This document shows positions 59,062 to 64,000 of a DNA stretch of 64,000 bases, one piece after another; within the stretch, counting starts at the first letter, position 1; every line of letters starts with the position of its first letter. A program made the translations under genes and the position numbers. The notes below the pieces were generated by a model. The model did no database searches, was not told the DNA's origin, and saw only the letters and a program-made list of their open reading frames with translations. Where the stretch lies: contig JAUICN010000001.1 of the NCBI GenBank assembly GCA_030427835.1, positions 17,929 to 81,928 of the forward strand, in the 5' to 3' direction. The DNA is from Polyangia bacterium. Its GTDB lineage: Bacteria > Myxococcota_A > Polyangia > Polyangiales > JAUICN01.

Positions 59062-60897
59062 ATGGAATCCACGAGCGCATATGTGGGTGAAATCCTGGTT
59101 CGGCACGGGGCGATTACACCAGAGAAATTGGAATCGGTGGTCGAGCGTTCCAGGGATTCTCGGGAGTCCCTCTCAGACCGGCTTGTGGAATCGGGCGCTT
59201 TGGACGAGGAGACACTTGTTCGCGCCTTGGCTCAGGAGGCGGGCCTCGATGTACTCACTGAAATTGATGCGGACAAGGTGCCCCCAGAGATTGTGGACCG
59301 GGTGCCCATGGCGTTCGCACGGCAGAACGGTGTTCTTCCGATTTCCATTCACGACGACCGTGTGACCGTGGCCCTGTCCAATCCGTTGGACCCATCTCCC
59401 CTGGATGACATTCGGGCCCTTTTGGGCCGTGAAGTGGCTGGGGTGGCGGTTCCGCCCAGCGTGATCGCAGATGTGATTGGTAGGGTATACGAGCGCAAGA
59501 CCGAAGCTGCGCTGGATGAGGCCCACAAGGACAATGAGGAAGAGGAGGAGCTTCAGGATCTTACCGATATGGCGGACGAAGCTCCGGTCATTCGATGGGT
59601 CAACAACCTGTTTTCCACCGCCCTTCGAGATCGCGCGTCAGACATTCATATCGAACCCACGGACAATGCGGTGTCTGTCCGTTACCGCATCGATGGTCGG
59701 CTCATTCCGCGCAAATCGGCCCATCGCGGGTTTCTCCCTTCCATTGTGAGCCGTATTAAGATCGAAGCTGATCTCAATATTGCGGAGAAACGGCTGCCCC
59801 AGGACGGTCGTATCACCAAGAAGATCGGCGGCAAGCTAGTGGACATGCGTGTTTCCACTGTTCCTACGGCGAAGGGAGAGCGCATCGTCATTCGCCTTTT
59901 GGACAAGGCGAACGTCATGCTGAATCTAACGGATTTGGGCTTTGACCGGCGGGAGTTGGCAACCATGGAATACCTGATTCAGCGCCCCAACGGGATTGTG
60001 CTGGTCACGGGCCCGACGGGTTCTGGAAAGACTACCTCGCTCTACGCCTGCCTGAACAAAATCAATGTTCCCATGCGCAACATCCTGACCGTCGAGGATC
60101 CGGTGGAATACGAGCTCCCTGGTATTGGCCAGGTTCACGTGCGTCCCAAGATTGGCCTTACCTTTGCTTCGGGCCTGCGTAGTTTCCTGCGCCAGGATCC
60201 AGACGTGATCATGGTGGGCGAGATTCGTGACTCTGAAACTGCGGAGATCGCTATTCACGCGTCCCTGACGGGTCACCTGGTGATGTCCACCCTTCACACC
60301 AACGACGCCCCGACAGCTGTCACTCGCCTCGTGGACATGGGGATTCAGCCGTTTCAAATTTCCTCCTCCGTGATGGCCGTATTGGCCCAGCGATTGGTGA
60401 GAAGGCTTTGCCGCCATTGTTGCAACCCCTATCAGCCCACCTCAGAGGACCTCTTGGAATTGGGGCTCAACCCACGCAGCGCAAGGGAACTTTGGGAGCT
60501 GAAGGATTCCACGCCTCCACCGGCACCGGAGCCTGACTTGCCGGGCGACCTCCAGGATAGCCTGGCGGATGAAATACCCACTGAGGTCAACGCACAGAAA
60601 TCGGAACGGAGGCAGCGCAGGAGCGAGCCCCCCATGTTTTATTTGCCCGGTGGCTGCGAGTTCTGCTCGGGCACCGGCTACAGAGGCCGAATTGGCATCT
60701 ACGAGTTGATGGTAGTGAGTGAACCCATTCGACGTGAGATTCTCAACGGGAGTGATTCCAAAACCATCATGCGAGTCGCCGTAAACCAGGGCATGCGTAC
60801 CTTGCGAGAAGACGGCGCGCGCAAGGTACTTGCTGGCTTAACAAGCGTGGACGAGGTGCTTGCCGCAACCCAAGCGGGCGACCCTGAGGTGACCTGA
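59062..60897 (+). CDS. gspE: Type II secretion ATPase GspE
   Basis: A 611-residue hexameric ATPase that drives the secretion pseudopilus. N1E/MshEN-type domain (about 1-150: VGEILVRHGAITPEKLESVV), then the ATPase core with Walker A Lys323 (GPTGSGKTTS), the Asp box TVEDPVEYELPGIGQVHV, Walker B VIMVGEIRDSETAEIA and the His box TGHLVMSTLHTNDA. The Zn-binding tetracysteine is present but split: Cys450/Cys453 (CRHC) and Cys532/Cys535 (CEFC) are separated by 78 residues instead of about 29; the extra is an acidic, Pro-rich loop. It ends 1 bp before gspF. Confidence 0.96.
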   Translation: MESTSAYVGEILVRHGAITPEKLESVVERSRDSRESLSDRLVESGALDEETLVRALAQEAGLDVLTEIDADKVPPEIVDRVPMAFARQNGVLPISIHDDRVTVALSNPLDPSPLDDIRALLGREVAGVAVPPSVIADVIGRVYERKTEAALDEAHKDNEEEEELQDLTDMADEAPVIRWVNNLFSTALRDRASDIHIEPTDNAVSVRYRIDGRLIPRKSAHRGFLPSIVSRIKIEADLNIAEKRLPQDGRITKKIGGKLVDMRVSTVPTAKGERIVIRLLDKANVMLNLTDLGFDRRELATMEYLIQRPNGIVLVTGPTGSGKTTSLYACLNKINVPMRNILTVEDPVEYELPGIGQVHVRPKIGLTFASGLRSFLRQDPDVIMVGEIRDSETAEIAIHASLTGHLVMSTLHTNDAPTAVTRLVDMGIQPFQISSSVMAVLAQRLVRRLCRHCCNPYQPTSEDLLELGLNPRSARELWELKDSTPPPAPEPDLPGDLQDSLADEIPTEVNAQKSERRQRRSEPPMFYLPGGCEFCSGTGYRGRIGIYELMVVSEPIRREILNGSDSKTIMRVAVNQGMRTLREDGARKVLAGLTSVDEVLAATQAGDPEVT

Positions 60898-60898
60898 C

Positions 60899-62122
60899 AT
60901 GCCGGTTTATCAGTGGAAGGGAATTGACCGTCAGGGAAAGCCCACCCGTGGATCACGGGACGCCGAGAACGGCAGAGCGTTGCGGCTTCAGTTGAAGCGC
61001 GATGGCGTCATGGTGACGGAGCTTGTGGAGTCCAAAATGGCACGCTCCCAAGGCTCCCGGGAGATTCGGCTGGATCGTTTTTTCAAACGGGTTTCCCAAT
61101 CTGACGTGGGCTTTATGACACGGCAACTGGCCACCCTGTTGGAGGCCGGGATTCCTTTGGTGGAGGCGCTGCAGGCCTTGATGGATCAGGCGGAACAGGA
61201 AGAGTTCAAAGAAATCCTGACCGACATCCGTGACAAGGTCAACGAAGGAAGCCCGCTTGCTGACGCGCTCCGCAGTCACAAAAAGGCGTTTTCGCCACTC
61301 TACATCAATATGGTCACCGCCGGTGAGGCATCCGGGAATCTGGAGGCCGTGCTTAAGCGACTTTCTGATTTCATGGAGAACCAGGCAAAACTCAAGGGCA
61401 AGGTAAGTGGTGCGCTCGCGTACCCACTGTTCATGATTGTACTGATGTCCGGCATCGTGGGACTGCTCATGGTGGTTGTGGTGCCCCAGGTGACTTCCGT
61501 ATTTGAGGACTTTGGGCAGGCCCTGCCCTGGTATACCCAGTTGCTTATCGCAACAAGTAGCTTTCTCGGAAGCTTCTGGTGGTTGGTACTCCTGTTGATT
61601 GGCGCAACCTACTACGGTTGGCGACGGTGGGTGGGTACCACGGCTGGGCGCATGAAGTGGGATACCATGATGCTTACGGTGCCCATGCTGGGTTCGCTTT
61701 TCATGATGGTAGCGGTGGCTCGTTTTGCGCGGACGCTTTCCACACTCCTTGCGAGTGGTGTGCCCGTGTTGCAGGCCATGGATATCACACGAAACGTACT
61801 TGGAAATGCAGAACTTATGCGCGTGGTGGAAGATGCTCGCAATAGCCTCAGGGAGGGTGAAAGTATTGCGACTCCCCTGCGTAGGAGTGGCGTCTTTCCG
61901 CCCATCGTGACCCACATGATCGCCATCGGTGAGCGATCCGGTCAACTGGAAGAGATGCTTGAACACGTGGCTGCGGCGTACGACCTGCAAGTTGAAACAA
62001 AACTCACCGCGGTCACTGGGCTACTCGAACCCCTAGCGATCGTCATCATGGGAGGACTTACCGGAGGCATTGCCTTCTCTATTGTTATGCCCCTGATGCA
62101 GATCAATCAGTTTGCAGGATAG
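60899..62122 (+). CDS. gspF: Type II secretion inner-membrane protein GspF
   Basis: A 407-residue polytopic platform protein. It opens MPVYQWKGIDRQGKPTRGS, the usual start, and contains two copies of the T2SSF domain: FMTRQLATLLEAGIPLVEAL (about 76-95) with ALAYPLFMIVLM, and RFARTLSTLLASGVPVLQAM (about 275-294) with LEPLAIVIMGGLTGGIAFSI. Three membrane helices are visible, at the end of the first repeat, after it and at the C-terminus. The length matches the family. One base separates it from gspE. Confidence 0.96.
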   Translation: MPVYQWKGIDRQGKPTRGSRDAENGRALRLQLKRDGVMVTELVESKMARSQGSREIRLDRFFKRVSQSDVGFMTRQLATLLEAGIPLVEALQALMDQAEQEEFKEILTDIRDKVNEGSPLADALRSHKKAFSPLYINMVTAGEASGNLEAVLKRLSDFMENQAKLKGKVSGALAYPLFMIVLMSGIVGLLMVVVVPQVTSVFEDFGQALPWYTQLLIATSSFLGSFWWLVLLLIGATYYGWRRWVGTTAGRMKWDTMMLTVPMLGSLFMMVAVARFARTLSTLLASGVPVLQAMDITRNVLGNAELMRVVEDARNSLREGESIATPLRRSGVFPPIVTHMIAIGERSGQLEEMLEHVAAAYDLQVETKLTAVTGLLEPLAIVIMGGLTGGIAFSIVMPLMQINQFAG

Positions 62123-62126
62123 CCCT

Positions 62127-62564
62127 ATGCGCCGCCGACTTTCCCCACGATTTTCCATTTCTTCGCAACATGCGAGAGTAAACCCACTCAAGGAGGGCCG
62201 GGGTGCTCGTCGTTGGTGGGTACCCATTGTGACCACTGCGATTGGCCTCTCCCTCTATTTGGGAGGCACATTTCAGGCCGACCATCGATCCAGGATCCGA
62301 CAAGCGCGTGCATTGGTTCACGATGCCCACCGGTCCCTTGCGCAGTTTACCATCGACTATGACCGCTGCCCTCGCACCCTGACGGAGCTGGCCCACCCGC
62401 CAGGTAGACCTCAGGGGTATGTGTTCAGCGGCATGGGCGATCCATGGGGCACACCCCTGGAGATCCTGTGTCCGGACACCAAGGACGCCTTGGATCACGT
62501 GGCGGTCACATCGGCGGGCCCCAGCGGCGATTTTTTGGAAGATGACAATATCGTTTTTCGTTAG
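62127..62564 (+). CDS. GspG-like protein without a prepilin cleavage motif
   Basis: About 145 residues between gspF and gspG. A basic N-terminus (about 1-33), one membrane helix (VPIVTTAIGLSLYLGGTF) and a C-terminal half that reads like the GspG head domain: helix ARALVHDAHRSLAQFTIDYD, CPRTLTELAHPPGRPQG and the GDPWGTPLEILCP strand, ending SAGPSGDFLEDDNIVF. GspG has DPWG and a calcium-binding acidic end of the same kind. However, there is no Gly followed by F/M-T-L-x-E before the helix, so the prepilin peptidase should not process it. ATG at 62127 chosen; one at 62112 overlaps the gspF end. The role is unknown. Confidence 0.7.
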   Translation: MRRRLSPRFSISSQHARVNPLKEGRGARRWWVPIVTTAIGLSLYLGGTFQADHRSRIRQARALVHDAHRSLAQFTIDYDRCPRTLTELAHPPGRPQGYVFSGMGDPWGTPLEILCPDTKDALDHVAVTSAGPSGDFLEDDNIVFR

Positions 62565-62578
62565 AGAGAAGGAGGAAC

Positions 62579-63061
62579 ATGATGACAACAGCAAGTGACA
62601 ACCTGGTACCCGAGATCCACAGCCAAGGGACGTGCGTAACGGCGGAGACATCGTGTCTAGCCCAATTTTTGAAGTTACCTTCCAGAAGCGCAACTCCGTT
62701 CAACCGAAGCCTTCGCGAGGAGGGTGTGACCCTAGTGGAGATCATGATCGTCGTGGTCATCATGGCGCTTATCGCCACCGCTGCCAGCATCGCGATCATT
62801 CCTCAGATCAACAAGGCACGTATTGGAAAAGCGGAGTCTGATCTTGGAACGATTCGCCAGGCGGCCATGCTCTACGCGGTTCAGGTAGGTGGTGATTGCC
62901 CAACAGTACAGGACCTTGCGGATGAGGGTACCCTTGACTCAAGCCAAGATAGCGTGGACCCCTGGGGCAACGACTACCTTATCAGCTGTGATGGTGATGC
63001 GATTCAGGTGTCATCCATGGGCCCGGACAAGCAAGCTGACACTGAGGACGATATTCAATAG
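62579..63061 (+). CDS. gspG: Type II secretion major pseudopilin GspG (long leader)
   Basis: A 160-residue pseudopilin that forms the secretion pseudopilus. The prepilin peptidase site is REEG before VTLVEIMIVVVIMALIAT, with Glu at +5, so the mature protein starts at about residue 50. The head contains VDPWGNDYLISCDG and the final DKQADTEDDIQ, matching the Ca-binding end of GspG. The 49-residue leader is far longer than the usual 6-10, but GGAGG lies just before the two ATG codons (62579, 62582) and no better start is seen. The leader holds two Cys and an LAQFLKL stretch. Confidence 0.9.
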   Translation: MMTTASDNLVPEIHSQGTCVTAETSCLAQFLKLPSRSATPFNRSLREEGVTLVEIMIVVVIMALIATAASIAIIPQINKARIGKAESDLGTIRQAAMLYAVQVGGDCPTVQDLADEGTLDSSQDSVDPWGNDYLISCDGDAIQVSSMGPDKQADTEDDIQ

Positions 63062-63837
63062 TGCGGATCGGTTCCCCATCGAGCGCAACCAGGCTTTTGC
63101 GGCTTAGGAGCCAACCTGCGAATCTGCGGGGGCGGTGGGGAACACATTCGGACGCAACCCTGGGGATGTCGCTTATTGAAGTGCTGATCGTCGTGGCGAT
63201 CATGGCCCTGGTGGCGGGAGGGGCGGCACTCGGCTTGGGTGCAACCGGCCAGGCACGGATACGCTCTGCCTCCATGCGTTTGGCCTCCATGGCCCGTTTT
63301 GCCTACCACCGGGCCGTTGCCTCAGGGAATACGGTTCGGCTCGTGTTGGATCTGGATGGCCACCGGGTGGGTTTGGACGAGGCCGAAGGCGTGGTGACGA
63401 TTCAAGGGCCGATTCGGGGGGACGACGGCAGTGCCCGATCGGCGAAGAAGGCCTGGGCAGACGCGGTACGTGATCTGGATTCTACTCTTGTGCCTGCGGA
63501 GGACCGTGATCCTTTTTCCCCGTTGGTAGGCAAGGACGGTCAGCCGATGCAACGTTTCCAGATGGACGTTCTCAAGAAATCGGTCCGTATCGCTCAACTT
63601 ATCGTTCCCCATGAACCTGAGCCCCGTACCTCTGGAACGGTACATGTGTATTTTTTTCCAGGCGGGCAAACGGAGCAGGCGGTCATTTCTCTGGCCTATG
63701 GCGAAGACCGTGAGCTTCATGTGGAGCTTCATCCCTTGACCGCGCGAGCGATCATTCATCGAGAGGCATTTGTTCCACCCTACGCCCAGGGTGACTGGAG
63801 CGGGGAAGATGTGCAGGAAGTGGAGGACCCCCAGTGA
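63061..63837 (+). CDS. gspH: Type II secretion minor pseudopilin GspH
   Basis: A 258-residue pseudopilin. The cleavage site is DATLG before MSLIEVLIVVAIMALVAG (Glu at +5), preceded by a 35-residue leader rich in Arg. The mature part shows the GspH pattern of an N-terminal helix with MRLASMARFAYHRAVASGNT, then beta strands with VRLVLDLDGHRVGL and GTVHVYFFPGGQTEQAVISL. It is longer than typical GspH (about 170) because of a polar insertion near residues 120-175. The GTG start shares one base with the gspG stop (TAGTG). The stop overlaps the gspI GTG. Confidence 0.85.
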   Translation: MRIGSPSSATRLLRLRSQPANLRGRWGTHSDATLGMSLIEVLIVVAIMALVAGGAALGLGATGQARIRSASMRLASMARFAYHRAVASGNTVRLVLDLDGHRVGLDEAEGVVTIQGPIRGDDGSARSAKKAWADAVRDLDSTLVPAEDRDPFSPLVGKDGQPMQRFQMDVLKKSVRIAQLIVPHEPEPRTSGTVHVYFFPGGQTEQAVISLAYGEDRELHVELHPLTARAIIHREAFVPPYAQGDWSGEDVQEVEDPQ

Positions 63838-64000
63838 CTCCACTGTGGCCAAACGACAATCCTGCGCGTTCTGCTGACATGGACGGATTTACTTTGTTGG
63901 AGGTTATGGTCGCTGTGGCAATTCTGGCTGTGGCGTTGACCTCTATCTTTTCAGGACAGGTGGGTGCATTTCGCGCTTCCCAGCGGGCCATGGAGATCAC
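63834..64000 (+). CDS. gspI: Type II secretion minor pseudopilin GspI (partial)
   Basis: The first 55 residues only; the window ends inside the gene. The GTG at 63834 overlaps the gspH stop (GTGA). An 18-residue leader ends DMDG, followed by FTLLEVMVAVAILAVAL, the prepilin peptidase motif with Glu at +5, and RASQRAME, as in GspI. Position after gspG and gspH supports the assignment. Confidence 0.88.
   Translation, partial: MTPLWPNDNPARSADMDGFTLLEVMVAVAILAVALTSIFSGQVGAFRASQRAMEI

Overview
The window is about 60% GC, densely packed, and Gram-negative. It encodes FadL-type outer-membrane proteins, many lipobox proteins and a type II secretion (T2SS) locus. The gene repertoire is typical of the myxobacteria-like (former deltaproteobacterial) lineage: a Ser/Thr kinase with a PEGA tail, a tail-anchored FHA protein, an FHA-sigma54 activator, an NtrC-type regulator, a signal-peptide-bearing ATP synthase c subunit, an acyl-CoA-binding protein and Asp-rich small lipoproteins. 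I infer a Myxococcota or Bradymonadales-like bacterium, but no rRNA or tRNA is present to confirm this.

Left arm (1-12.4 kb). On the minus strand, ccmE, a GNAT acetyltransferase, pyrR and pyrB are tightly packed; ccmE carries the C-x3-Y haem-attachment variant and pyrB runs off the left edge. Upstream of them lie atpZ, atpI, atpB and atpE, closed by a perfect 16-bp hairpin. Next comes a peptide-bond-chemistry cluster: an alpha-E protein, a circularly permuted ATP-grasp enzyme, a class-II glutamine-amidotransferase/transglutaminase fusion and, divergently, an 1102-residue transglutaminase/DUF2126 protein. This is the best candidate for an undescribed biochemical system.

Middle (12.4-36.7 kb). 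Three paralogous 540-565-residue lipoproteins of unknown function surround hemL and an acyl-CoA-binding protein. A complete moxR-DUF58-batA-batBC-batD-batE operon follows, with every junction overlapping by 4 bases and a paired 19-bp repeat upstream. Then come a 45-residue lipoprotein with its own terminator, a single-domain response regulator, a divergent FHA/kinase pair, two parvulin/SurA-like periplasmic chaperones and a CPA2 antiporter.

Right arm (36.7-64 kb). mfd carries a repeat-encoded insertion. It is followed by a 167-bp MITE-like element with perfect 20-bp inverted repeats that supplies the stop codon of an FHA-sigma54 activator. After a HEAT-like protein and a VWA lipoprotein comes a small operon of an unknown protein, a D-2-hydroxyglutarate/D-lactate dehydrogenase-type flavoprotein and serA. 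Two FadL-like porins plus a beta-propeller lipoprotein form a coupled minus-strand operon. A metallophosphoesterase, an isochorismatase-like hydrolase and an NtrC regulator precede gspC-D-E-F-(orphan G-like)-G-H-I, which leaves the window inside gspI.

Short tandem repeats of 12, 15 or 16 bp recur in signal-peptide-proximal linkers, in surface loops and across two stop codons. No CRISPR array, tRNA, rRNA, intact transposase or prophage gene was seen.
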